Assembly (NCBI GenBank): GCA_011634665.1
Contig: WAEK01000017.1
Coordinates: forward strand, 921,501-985,500
DNA length: 64,000 nt
Reading direction: 5' to 3'
Source of the DNA: Mortierella sp. BCC40632
Taxonomy: Eukaryota > Mortierellomycota > Mortierellomycetes > Mortierellales > Mortierellaceae
Under the pieces are notes generated by a model that saw only the letters and a list, made by a program, of their open reading frames with translations, did no database searches and had not been told where the DNA came from. The position numbers and the translations under genes are program-made. Below, piece by piece: positions 22,060 to 33,949 of this stretch (the stretch's first letter is position 1; the number at the start of each line of letters is the position of its first letter).

Positions 22060-25000
22060 GAGAAGCATCTTGCCCATTCTGAACTTACCAGTGAGGATCC
22101 ATCAAGTACACGCGCTGAGCTGCCGTCAAATTCAGTCCGACACCTCCTGCTTTGAGACTGATAAGAATGACACTGACTTCAGGCCGTTCCTTAAAGTTGA
22201 TAATGGCTGATGTACGGTCACTCCGTTGCATAGTTCCATCCAGTCGCGTGAAATTAACCCGAATCTCCCGAAGTCCATCCTACAGAGTCAATCCCAAACT
22301 CTTTTTCGTTAGCATCTCTTCTATCTGCAAATAAAAAATCTAAAAGGCGTGCTCTCTTAAAAGTATCGCTCAACTCCATCAGTGTTCACTTACCTCAATC
22401 AGATCAAGCATACTCGTCCATTGCGAAAATACAACACTCTTGACCATCGGTTCACCCGTCGACTTGGCAATTTCGTTGGCTCGGACAAGATCATCCATCA
22501 AGGCCTTGACCTTGGTACTATGGATATACATGCCATTCTCATCTGTACGCGTATGAATATGACCCATCCCCTCAACAGCAGCCGCAACCCGATCCTCGGA
22601 TTCTTCTTGGATTTGAATCAAATCCACAGGTCGAAGCGTCGTCGAACACTGAGGACATGAAAAATCCGTGTTCAGCTCGGGTGCAACACTCACGTTTGCG
22701 TTGGCTCTTTGAATCAACATGAACGAGATCGGGTTCAGCTTTTTCACACAGTCAGGACAAAGTAAATGTTCACATCGGGTCACGATCGGGGTGGCGATCG
22801 AGGAACTGAAACAATGATTGCATTGGTCATTGCCCGAATCCTGTAAAAGGGACAAAATTGCAGATGCCTTGGATAGATTAAACTCGGTCGACATTTCAAG
22901 ATCATCGTTCATGTCCTTGACCAACGCATAATGAGCACAAATCTGTCGTAGCTTCAAGACCGCCTGAAGAATATGAGCATAGTTCTTCATAATCTTGTTC
23001 TCCTGAACAATCTTGTCCACCGTCTGTTTCGCTCGACTCTCCATCCGTTGATACATTTGTCGTTCATTCAAACTGAGGTCGATCACCCTCATATGATCCG
23101 TCCTTTCAGGAAGTTCCAAAAGGGGTTTGCCATTCACCATCTGGTTTTTGGTTCGTCGAAGAGTGATGGCCTTCATCAGTGTCTGAAGTCGCGTAATGCC
23201 GATTGGATTGGCGGCTTTGATGGGTTTGGAAATGTAATGAGTCCAGTGAGCCTTTTCATGGAATGGGTGGAGTTGAAGAAACTTGACCAAAGCATATAGA
23301 TCATCAAGCTAAAGGAGAAAAGGGGCGGCAGGTGGGGGGGGGAGGGTGCATAAATAAATCACGCCATAAGTTAGCATACAAAGCCATGAAAACAGACTTT
23401 CAATAGTACGAAGGAGAGAGAGAGAGAAAACAATAAGAAAACCCCTCATCCTACCTTATTCTGGATAGGTGTTCCTGTAAGACACCAGCGACGTTCAGCA
23501 CTGAGGGCACAGGCAGCTTTACTCTGCACTGTAGTGGCCTCCTTGATAATGTGAGCCTCATCCAGGACCACTCTAAACCAATCCACATGCTGCAAAACAC
23601 TTGGATGCTTTGACATGCTATTCTCCGAGTCCCGTCCTTTGCATTCCTTGGAATATTCGGTTCCCAATAGATTATACGTCGTGATGACTACATCGTGCTT
23701 GGCCAAAAATGTCGGATCCGATACTCTCTGTCCACCATGGTAGACATACACATGAAGCGAATTCTTTTTCACATGTGCCTCAAATTGTTCTTCCCAGTTC
23801 TGGACCGTTGAGAGTGGACAGACAATTAGCGTTGCATGGGACTTGACCCGGAGGTTGGTGAGTTTTCGTTTGGCTGAGGGCTTCCTAGGAGCAGTTGGCA
23901 TTAAAGGTCGAATGGTGGGCGAAGGGGGTGAGTCATATTCGGTTACTTGTTCTCCTGTGTTCAAAAAATCGGGTGCTGCACTGGGCTGGGTGAGGCGAGG
24001 CATAGACGATCCATTTTGCTGGTTCCTAGACTGTGCATACATTCCTCGGTCAAGTGTTGCCATGATGATGGAGATAACCGTGATGGTCTTGCCCAGTCCC
24101 ATCTAGAGGATACAGTAAAGAGAGAGGGAGAGAGAAAAGTCAGCCTGTTGCTTCTCCTTTTGAGGCCTCTCTTTATCTTTTTTCTTTCTTTCTTTCTTTT
24201 TTTCCAAGGCAACAAGGAAATAAACTTACATCGTCTGCCAAAATACCTCCGAGCATACTGACAGGCTTGACTGTTGTTTCCTGACTCGAAATCACATTCA
24301 GATACGTGGGATGACGATGAAGCGCCTGTCGCTTTCGCCACAGCGAAGTCAACTTGTTCTTCACCTTGTCCTCGTAATCTTCCTGTTTTTCTCGTTCCAA
24401 CAAAAAGTAGAGTGCTTGTTTCTGATGTCGGTACAGTCCCGTTAATAAGAGGGACGAAGGTTCAACCTCTGGCAAGTCCGTTGCACTTCTCAAATCCTTA
24501 AAGACGCCATCGATCTGATTCTTAATATCTTCCGCAGAACGAGCCGAAGAGCCATATCCTGTATAACCATAATAACTGGAATAAGAATGAAGGGTGGTTC
24601 CATTGGTCTGGGTCGATGTCGTCACGCCTCTCCAGAGATCATATGGTGAAAGTTTTTGTCCTGGTGCTGGGACTAGTGGGTTGGAGTAAGTGGTGCGGTG
24701 GTCGAAGGAGATGGGGTCCTCGAGTCTGACTTTGCCATAAAGGGCTTTTGCGACAGCCATCTGATACTCTGGTCGACCGTAGAGGATGATGTTGACAGGA
24801 GCACTCACGTTCTAGATTGTGAGAGGGCATGTCGACGCGTTTTTAGTGACAATCAGAATAGGAGCATACAGACACACATTTATGCACACACACAATAAAG
24901 AGAGATGGAAGAAAAAGAAAGCGTATGCACCGCAAATGTCTGTGTGAGCAAAAGGAGCACATGGTTGTGGCAAAGAAGAAAAAAAAAAAAGAAAAAGAAA

Positions 25001-26157
25001 AAAGAAAAAAAGAAAGAAGGAAAGAAAAAAAGACAAAAAGTTCTATCCATGCATGCGGCCCCTACGTTCTGTTTCCGCTGTCGGGGCACAAACGCCTCCC
25101 ACCAGATCATGTTGGCATCGACCAGGGGCACGAGGGTCTCTGCTAGCTCAGAGACAATGTAGCCATACTAAATAAGAGAGCCAAAAAGGGTTGCCGTACC
25201 CAGACCAAAAAAAAGGGTTAGAAAAGAAAAAATACAGATAAAGAGAGAGAGAGAGAGAACAAAAGAGAGCGAGAGAGAGAGCGAATGATGAGTGAGATAG
25301 AGTCAATGCTTACTAATCCTGCTTCGTGCTCGACGGCGAGACTCGCTCGTTGGTTCGTGGTGGCACGTTTAATTATGACCCTGTCTGCTTTGCCCTCCTC
25401 ATACTCCAGGTGCCTGGGGTAAAGAGTAACGACTAGAGACTGGATCATGCCAAAACACATGTTCCGGTTCGCTACGGCCGTCGTCTTGGATTCGTCAATC
25501 ATTACATCGTCGTCCGAAATGACTGTCGGTCCTTCTTCCGTCAGATCGATCACGCTCGATCCTTTGCTCTGTCCAGCCTGAGAAAGTGGCGCTGTTGCGA
25601 TGGGAGTCCTGCTCCGATGGCTGGTTGTCTTTCTTTCTTCTAATTGCCCTGTTCTCGATCCTGAGCTTGCATCCGAACCTGCGGATGGCTGTGGGAATAT
25701 CTGTGGGAGCATCTGAGGCGGTAGTGGGGCCGGGGACGCCGAATGGTTGGTAGGGAAAGCACCGTTAGTCAAAGCGGAAGTAGCGGCATTGACAGCTCCA
25801 AAGTTGAACTGACTAAGGACCTCCTGGGAAAGGCCTAATGGTGGAGGGGCCTTGGTAGGATTCTGTCGATTGTAACCAGCCGAGAAGGCAACAGCGGCGA
25901 CAGCAGCGATGGTCTCTGGGGGCACATGGGATTGGGATTGGGAGCTATTGGAATCCGATGACGCCATTCGGAGGGACCGAATTGGTCCAGGGTTGATCAG
26001 CTGAGCCATTGCCTCGAGTTTGGAGCGCTTTGTCTGACGTTCGTGTGCATCTTCACAGAGCGGCTCTCGTGGTTGCTTTCCTGTGTATGTGTACGAGACA
26101 GGGGCGTGGTCGGGGGCAATGGCCATGGCTGGGCGTTGCTGTTGTTGTTGTTGTTGT

Positions 26158-26192
<35 letters not shown>

Positions 26193-26435
26193 TTGTTGCT
26201 GCTGTTGCGGTTGCTCAATATCACTGACCTGACTATCGTCGCCAGAGTCGCTACCACTGTCCTCCTCACTCTTAGATTCCTCATCCAGTAAAAATTCCGA
26301 TGAACCGATTTGCTGAAAGAGTCTCGAGGCGAAGCCCAACGGGTCTGAAAATTGCGCAGAGTCACCATTGCTCATGTCGCCCCTGTGGCCGCCTGCAGCA
26401 GCGTAGTGATTGTCGACAGGGCCCTGTCCAGTCAT
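21587..26435 (-). CDS. RAD5: Rad5/HLTF-type SNF2 ATPase and RING ubiquitin ligase
   Basis: Seven exons: 26435-25314, 25167-25066, 24811-24230, 24102-23455, 23308-22394, 22279-22089, 21965-21587; 1,312 residues, all introns GT-AG. Order of parts: a disordered N-terminus with a Gln run (about residues 74-98); a SUMO-interaction-like VIDLTEE (295-301); a HIRAN-like domain (about 324-430: GYIVSELAETL, then INIILYGRPEY-like strand); SNF2 ATPase with DDMGLGKT, DEAH (783-786) and LTGTPIQNK; a C3HC4 RING (Cys981 to about Cys1039) between the ATPase lobes; helicase C with GGVGLNL and DRIHRLGQTRPV. This order is diagnostic of Rad5/HLTF, which remodel stalled forks and polyubiquitinate PCNA in the nucleus for error-free damage tolerance. 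Length is somewhat above yeast Rad5, due to the N-terminus. The ATG at 26375 is an alternative start. Confidence 0.93.
22002..22057. repeat. (TC)n microsatellite in RAD5-like intron 6
   Basis: About 56 bp of TC array, filling nearly half of the 123-bp intron 21966-22088. On the sense strand of the gene it is a purine (GA) array close to the acceptor side, where a pyrimidine tract would be expected. Confidence 0.9.
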
Positions 26436-27478
26436 GGGATGAGAGAAGGGTGCAGACGGAGTGCAGGCAAAAGGGAAAGGAGGAGAGAGGGAGAAAGAAA
26501 GCGCAAGAACAGGAGTGGGAGTGAGAAAGAGAGTGAGAAAGAGAGAGAGTGTGAGAGAGAGATAGAAAAAGAGATAGAAAAAGAGAGAGAGAAAGAGGAG
26601 AAAGAGAGAAAGAAAGAAAGAAAAGAGAGTGTGTGAGAGAGAATGAGAGAAAAGAACAGCAAAGGGAAAAGGGTCGGTCCTGCTGGTTTGGCGAGTCTGA
26701 TCCTGTGTTTGCAGACGTCCTATGGCGGAGTCGAGCCGATGTTCTATGAGATCATTCAACAATGGGTTTGCGATGAAAGGAGTGCAGAGAAGACGTGCAG
26801 AAAGTGAGGGTGGAAGGGGGAGGGGGGGAAGCAGAGAAGGTCAAGGGTAGAGAGAAGCACGCAAAGAAAGAGAGAGAAAGAATGAGTGGGAAAATGAAAG
26901 AGAGAGAAAGAGAAAAAGAGAGAGAGAGAGAGAGGGAGAGAGCGAGCGAGAGAATGGGGAAAGGACAGGAGAAAGGAAAAAAAAAAGGTAGTCTATGATG
27001 GCGAGCCGGGAGCTAGTCTGGTCTAGTCTGGGGATGGTCACTCGGTGGCGGCCTCTTCTTCTTCTTCTGAGCGGGAGCTGAGGTACCTTTTTCTTTTTCT
27101 TTCTTTCTCTTTATTTTTTTTGCCTCCAACCTAAACACGCAGAAAACAAAGCCAAAAAGGTGGCAATGTGACCTCAGTGGCTTGTGCTCTGAACGAGGGG
27201 GTGAGAGGACAAGGGGGCAATGCGAATCCGATTACATACTCTCGCCACTTGTATCCGTGCATCGTGGGAAGCGCTACCGGTGCTCTACTGGGAGGAAGGA
27301 CGGTAATCCGTTTATTAAACACCCTTCCTCATGGAAAGGAGAAGGGTGAGGGGTAGGGGAGGCAGGCCGTATCCCGGTCCTATAGATCGACTACATGCTT
27401 GGCTCAGCGACCATCTAAGAAGCGCCAATGGCCTACTTCCTTTTTTCTTTTTTCTTTTTTTTTTATAAATATATATCG

Positions 27479-27513
<35 letters not shown>
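26436..27513. other. Intergenic: RAD5-like promoter and CYC8 3' flank
   Basis: Strongly GA-rich on the + strand from 26460 to 26990, i.e. a pyrimidine-rich leader for the leftward RAD5-like gene. T-rich runs lie at 27085-27120 and 27430-27513, just beyond the CYC8 stop. Nothing coding is seen. Confidence 0.65.
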
Positions 27514-27515
<2 letters not shown>

Positions 27516-29483
27516 ACTGACCTCCATCCTCCTTCTCCCTTGAGGCAGTTGCTGAAGGTACTGCACCTGAACTCATAATCTCGTCGTCTTCATCTTCGCG
27601 TACTTCGCCCTCTTCCATTTCCGTATCTTCATCCTCGCCTGCCTTGGCAGGCGCTGTCTCTGCTGCTGCACTCGCCCCCTCATTGGCCTTCATGGAGGAG
27701 GGTGCACTAACCGTTGCAGGTGTGGTTCCACGGGAGGGTGCCTTATCCGATAGAGCTCCTCCTGGCTGACTACTTGCAGACAAAGGCGGTTGCATGGTCT
27801 CTGTCGATGGAGACTTGCGCCCTTCTGTCTCTTCGCCACGTGCATCGGACGCCTCTGCATTTTCAGAAGATTCGTTTGGTCCTAGTCCAGAGCCAGAGCC
27901 AACCCCAGAGCCTACTGGTGGCGAGACACCAGCTCCCGAGTCGGGCGCACTCACTGTTGTCGAGGGAACTGCTGCCGATACTGGAGCAGGACTTTGCCGA
28001 GGGCTGGCTCTCATCAGTGCGCTGTCATCTCCTCGCTGAGGGCTACTCTGGCGCGATGACCTCTCCTTCATAAGCTGATCTACACGTGTCTGCGGTGCTG
28101 TCGGCTCTTGGTCTCTCGCCTCTGCACGGTAGTGACCCTCATATGAAGTTCTCGACGGTGGTCGTTCCTGATCACGAGACACAGGTAGGGGGTTGTTTTG
28201 ACCAGAGGTCTCAGCTCCTTCCATTTCATAGTCCTCATCCTGACCGCTTCGGCCGCCTCGGCTTGGGCCCTTGCCGCTGAGCGAGACCAGCGATGCTGCA
28301 ATCTCATCCTTGTCCTGCTCCTCAGTACGGTAGCCGCCATGACGATTCTCCTGTCCAGGCCAACCCGAGTTATTTCTTCCTTGCTCGCCTCCCATATCAT
28401 AACCAGCATTACGATCTGGGTGCACCTCTTCATGCATGGGTCGCATTCTCGAATCCCGCATACTCTGCTCAGGGCTGGAGCGATGAAGTGAAGGACTTTG
28501 ATGTTCCATCGAGCGCTGATCGCCTCTTTCCTGCTCAGAGACAGGGCGGGGAGATCCCTGATGTCGCGGTCCATAATTGTCAGGGCCTGGTGGGTTACGT
28601 GGAGGCATGTGATCAGGGGGTGCCTGTCCCGCGTGACGAGCGTCACGCCCCTGATCCTCTGACATTGGTCCATGCTGACCAGAGGGCGACATCCAGCGGC
28701 CATCCGATGGATGTTGCTGTTGCTGTTGAGGGGGTGGATGGCCATAGGGTCCATGTCCTGGAGGGGCATTCATCGGCCGCCGATCATCCCTTGGGGGAGA
28801 GGAGGGACGCCCATGTGGGTCTGAGGGGTGTGGGCGTGGACCTCCAGGGATCATTGGGTCCTCTTCCATTCCCATTCTCATATCTCCTGATCGATGGCGA
28901 TGGTGCTGGTAACGAGGATCTTCTTGCTTCATTCTTGCACCATCCTCCGGTCGGTCGTATCCCTGTGGGTGGCCTTCATGAGGCATGCCGTGGGGTGGAG
29001 GGGGCGGTCCATGTCCATAACCGTGCTGCTGATAATGAGGATCGCCATGTGGTCCGCTTGGGTGCTGCATACCAGGAGAGCCTGGTCTTCCATAGGGACC
29101 ATCCGGTCCAGGCGAGAGGCGTCGACCGTGACCAGATCGAGCACCAGCAAGGCCAGACGCTGAGGCTGGAGGTGTTGGTCCGTGGCCACGTTCGTTAGTC
29201 ATCATTTGGGGCATGGATGAGGCTGGGGTGGGTGGACGAGGGCCACCAGGGTTAATCCCAGGAATGTGTGGCGGTCTGTCTTCATTCATGTACGATCCTG
29301 GAGAGCCAGATCCACGTCCTGCTCCTCCCGGGATGCCTCCTGGTGCGCCATTACCGCTGCCGCCTCCATTTCCTGGCAAGGGCAAATCTCTACCAGGCTG
29401 TTGATGTTCACCATTCATTGGTGCGTTCTATATTTTTTGTAGAAAAGCAGAACAGTATTTGTCAGTCAATCCATTTAATTTTT

Positions 29484-29517
<34 letters not shown>

Positions 29518-31803
29518 GATGCCAGGTCCATGATCCATGACATTACCAGAGGAGTAGGCGGTCCTTGTGGTCGACCACTGTATCCGGGCATTCCTGTTGG
29601 AGGTCCTTGAGGAGCGACCGTAGTTCGCTACGAGAAGAAGGAAAAAAAGTTGAGATAAAATGCACGAAAGCATTAGGGAGACAAGAACATCAACAGCTAA
29701 AAAAAAAAAAAAAAAAAAAACATACCTGGCCGAATGGATGCTGACCGTTGGCACCACCAGGAGGATAATTGTTGGGGTTCATTTCCTCAGGGGGCGGTGG
29801 AACACTGCCCTGTGCACCATTGTTCTGTCTCAAGTAAATAAGGCGGTTCTTAATGTGGACATTGTCGGGATCAAGATCCGATGCCCGCTGGTAGGCATCA
29901 ATGGCGTCGCTGATTTGATTGTTGCACGATTCGTACAAGGTTCCGAGATCATACCAAACTTCACTAATGTTGGGGTTGATACGGATCGCCTTGCTATAAG
30001 CATCCAATGCATCCCTGTACTGGTTGATTTGGAAGTAAAGCAGACCGATCGAGCACCAGAAGGTAGGGTTGCGGCTATCACGGTAAACAGCCTGCTGATA
30101 AGCCTCATAGGCCTTGTTGAACTTTTGCTGGGCCATGTAGCAACGTCCCATCAAGTACCACGACTGAGCATCCGTATTGTCGCTTTCGATCGAACGCGTC
30201 AAGAATTTGATGGCGAGATCCTGGTTCATGAACGAGGCGTTTTGTTGATGATAAAGCCATCCAAGTTGCTGCAGGACCTTGGCATGATTAGGGTTCTCTG
30301 AGAGAACGCGCTCATAAGCCTCCTTTGCACTCGTGTACTATTAAACCGCAAATAGTCGAGTCAAACAAATGGTAAGAAAAAAAAACACGTTGACCCGAGA
30401 GTTGATCCGAAAAAAAAAAAAAAAAAAAAAAAAAAGACTAGTGGCAACAATCCGTTTTCAAAACAAAAAACTTGCATCCTTCTGCTGCTCATGGACATGT
30501 CCAATTTGGAACCAAATATCGGCTTCGGTCAGAGGGCGTGGGGGAGAATGAAGGATGTAGCGGAAACACTAGGAAAGATTAGGGAGAGAAGGGGTCTGGT
30601 GAGTACAAATGACATGTGCGACTGGAAAAATAAAATAAAAATATCAACAACAACACAAAAAAAAAAAAAAAATCCAAATGAGGCGGCCCAAGCGAACTAG
30701 GGTTGGGGGGGGGGGGCAGGTCAAGGGGAGAGGGAGAGGGAGAGGGAGATGGGAGAGAAGTGGCACGTACCTCAAGACTCTGAGTATACTTTTGCTGTCC
30801 TTTGTAGATGATTCCCAACCGGAAATAAATCTCGTTTGCCTTTTCGTACTTGGGATCCATCCTCATGACCGCTGTAAAGGCCTCCTCCGCGTGTTCCACG
30901 GATCCATAGCGATCATACAGGATGCCGATACCATACCAAAGTTTCGAGTCCTACACAAAAGGGTGATCGTAAATCAGAAAACGGCGTCAATCAATTTGTA
31001 TCCCGTCGACTCTTTTTTTTTTCGCGTTTGCAAGACAGTCATTGGTTATTGATAGGGCTGATTTCTGATCCGTTGTCCATCCTTCGGCTCTTGTCTCCTG
31101 ATTGGTATTTATAAAAGCAAATAATGATAAAAAAAAACACACACACAAACAAAAGCTGTGCTTAACAAACCTTTGGGTTGGGCAGATGGTGGAGCGCGTT
31201 TTGATAGGCGTTGTAAGCCTTGTGGAGTTCCTCCATCATCAGATAGCAGTGTCCAAGTGAGCCCCAGACCTCGCCGTTCGCGTTATCAATGGCAAGGATC
31301 CTTTGGAAATACTCTGCAGCCTAAGGGTAGCATGGGGGGTTTTTTTTTCGTGTTTTGATTTGAAGAGTTGGTTGTCAAGATGAGTGGTAGATCATTCAAT
31401 TCTTCGAGTCATCATCACGTCAAGTCATTTTGAAACCATCTAATTTTACCCCGTCTTCGAAAAAAAAAGGCTTTACCTTTTGAAAGTTCTCACGCGAACG
31501 ATAGAGCTCAGCAATAAGATTCAAGGCACTAACGGAATGAAAGTTGTGGCGAAGAGCTGATTCATACGCGGCCATGGCTCGATCATATTCACCCATGGAC
31601 TCGGCAAGGGATCCAAGCTGTAGCCAGACCTGTTCATCGATCGCATCCAATCGCTGAGCCGGAGAATTCACGATCGAAGCAGGACCAGCACCTGCAGGGA
31701 CGGGGACGGGGTTGGGACCAGGACCGGGGCCAGCACTAGGGCCGGGGACAGGGCCAGAGCCCACGGGACCAACAGGTCCAGAGCCGGGGCCATTCACAGC
31801 CAT
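27514..31803 (-). CDS. CYC8: Cyc8/Ssn6-type TPR transcriptional corepressor
   Basis: Seven exons: 31803-31477, 31320-31171, 30950-30771, 30568-30476, 30337-29726, 29627-29547, 29427-27514; 1,118 residues. About ten tetratricopeptide repeats span roughly residues 45-415, with Cyc8 hallmark blocks such as WGSLGHCYLMM, LWYGIGILYDRYGS, AKVLQQLGWLY, SWYLMGRCYM and EVWYDLGTLYE. A Pro/Gly/His/Gln-rich disordered C-terminal half of about 640 residues ends in an acidic stretch (DTEMEEGEVREDEDDE). In yeast the TPRs bind Tup1 and DNA-bound repressors, giving the nuclear Cyc8-Tup1 corepressor of glucose, mating and stress genes. Intron 4 (30338-30475) is best read as GC-AG. Its 5' region is shared with the divergent gene at 33950. 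Confidence 0.95.
29485..29514. repeat. A30 homopolymer in CYC8 intron 6
   Basis: Thirty A on the + strand (T in sense) within the 119-bp intron 29428-29546. Intron 5 (29628-29725) has a similar run of about 22 at 29699-29720, starting a few bases after its donor. Confidence 0.85.
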
Positions 31804-32285
31804 GGGGGCGAATAGAAAGGGAGTTGAGAGGTTTGAGGGAGATTAGAGCAATCCAGTAGCGGAGGGGAGAGGGGAGGAGGAGGAAGACGGTGGAACGATA
31901 ATCAGTAGGAAGCGAGATTGTCTATGATCAGAGAAGAAAAAAAATAGATGGGACCGTTAATGAAGGATGGAAGAAAGGGGAGGAGGAGGAGATAGAGAAA
32001 AGTACAATGGTTAATATACGAGGCTGCAGGGAACATCTAAGGTGATGGACGTATGTGGAGGGATAGATGATAGCGATGATGATGATGATGATGATTTTAA
32101 TGCGCGCGGATAAGAAAAAAAAGCACTGGATCGAATGATCGCGTGGATGGATTTCGGAGAAAATAGCCGATCCAGGCTGTGGCAGGGCGGAGGAGGAGAA
32201 GGAAGGCAAGGGGATAGAAAAAGTGCGCTTACGACGATGGGAGTATGCGTGTGTGTCAGAGAGAGAGAGAGAAGGAGAAGAAAAT

Positions 32286-32287
<2 letters not shown>

Positions 32288-32339
<52 letters not shown>
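32288..32339. repeat. (GA)n microsatellite
   Basis: About 26 GA units in the CYC8 leader region. Confidence 0.9.
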
Positions 32340-32342
<3 letters not shown>

Positions 32343-33602
32343 GAGAGAACGAGAAAAAGAGAGAGTGAGAGTCGAGTTGGCGGGCAGAAGAGCAACGCGC
32401 AGTAGCCCGGAAGAGATGGAAGGAAAAGGAGAGCAGATGTAGGATGCGGGATGCGAGATGAGAGATGAGAATGGGATGGAAGAAGGAAAGAGAGAAAGAG
32501 AGAGAGAGAAAAAGGTGATGACGCTGTTCTCCTTGACTCGCTTAACCTTTTTTTTTTTTTTTTATTTCTCCGCTGTGTGGTGGTGCCGTTGAGTGGCTGG
32601 CCAGAGTGGGAAAGAGACCTTTGTCGTGTCAATGTCCTTTCTGGGCCTTCCCACATGTGTCGCCACAAGCAATCTCAGCCACCTTCTGGGGGGAAGGGAA
32701 GGAGGAGGAGGGTTTCCCTCCTCACTTCTCCTTCTCCATGTGGCCCTGATGCTGCCGCAGCACGTGCACTTTCAAAGGTCATTGCGCGACCCAGCGGTCC
32801 AAGGAAGACTGCGCTCGGTATTCGCTCGGTCAAAAGGAGATAGAGAGATAGATAGAGAGAGAGAGAGAGAGGGAGAGAGAGAGGGAGAGAGAGAGGGAAG
32901 AGAAGAGAAGCGAGAGCGAGGAGAGGCGGGCTGATTCCAGGTTTAGACAGGGTGCAACAATACTTTTGCTCTTTATATTCGATGCAAGAACTTTTTGCTC
33001 TCGGATCCTTCCCACGGCCAAGAGGTCGTTTTCAGCGGCTCGGTGTTGTCCAAGGACACGGTTGTGGGTTGAAGTTCTCTATGCATTTGGTCCAGTCCGA
33101 TGCAGTATTGCGGCATGGAAGGGAGCTGTCGTGTTCGTGTGCCCAACGAGTCCATGATTGACCGTGTCCTCTATGACAACAGAGACAGACGTGGATGAGG
33201 AAGCGGTCCAATCGCACCGACTCTAGACCGTGTCCACGGCCAGCAGGAGAGCGGGAGTGAGAGCCGTGCTGAATCAGGTTGGTTGGTTGGGGGAGACAGT
33301 TTGGGTGATTTTGGCCGTTCCTCCCTGGTAGTTCAGGGACATTAATGGTATCAGTCGTCTTCACACTGCGCACAATCAACTCTCTCTTACTCTCTGGTTG
33401 TCTGTGACACCATTCTTGAATGGGCTGTTTGTCCGTCTGTTGTTATTGTTGTTGTTCTCTTCTTTCTCTGGTAATATCCTCCTCCACGAACGGTCTCTCT
33501 CTCTCTCTCAGCTCCGATCGACCCAGCCCTTGTGGACATTTTTTTCATCTTGGTATTTGCCACTCCCACGCTCTTTTATTGCTTTTCCTTTCTTTCTTTC
33601 TT

Positions 33603-33608
<6 letters not shown>

Positions 33609-33660
<52 letters not shown>
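33609..33660. repeat. (TC)n microsatellite
   Basis: About 26 units in the leader of the rightward gene. A second, slightly interrupted CT array lies at 33797-33857. Confidence 0.9.
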
Positions 33661-33662
<2 letters not shown>

Positions 33663-33791
33663 CACTCTCTTTTCCCGACCCAGCCATTTCCATCTCTCTC
33701 TCTCCCGCCCACTGTCCCCGTTAAGGCGATCCAGCCCCCCTCTTCTTCACCCCTCTTTACGCTCACCAGCTACTCCTTTCTCTCTTTCTCT

Positions 33792-33849
<58 letters not shown>

Positions 33850-33949
33850 TCTCTCTTTGTCCTGGCTCTTGGCGCCCTTCATCTCTCTCCTCTCCTCTCC
33901 TCTCCTCTCCTTTCCTCTCTTCGATCTCTTTTCTCTCTCTCCTTTCGTG

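Larger units (their letters stand above)
31804..33949. other. Divergent promoter region between CYC8 and the PPxY membrane protein
   Basis: 2.1 kb with no supported gene. The left part (31860-32520) is GA-rich on the + strand. The right part (33430-33949) is almost purely CT on the + strand. The middle (32530-33430) is mixed, with one more GA block at 32848-32930. Both genes therefore have pyrimidine-rich sense leaders pointing away from a central switch point. Confidence 0.65.

Noticed and set aside
26140..26215. Gln run in the RAD5-like protein as a possible sign of a wrong frame
   Set aside because: The frame continues into SIM, HIRAN and ATPase segments, and the run mixes CAA and CAG codons, so it is a genuine coding Gln tract.
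28293..29198. 301-codon frame antisense to the CYC8 C-terminal exon
   Set aside because: It arises from the Pro/Gly/His-rich sense sequence; it has no independent features.
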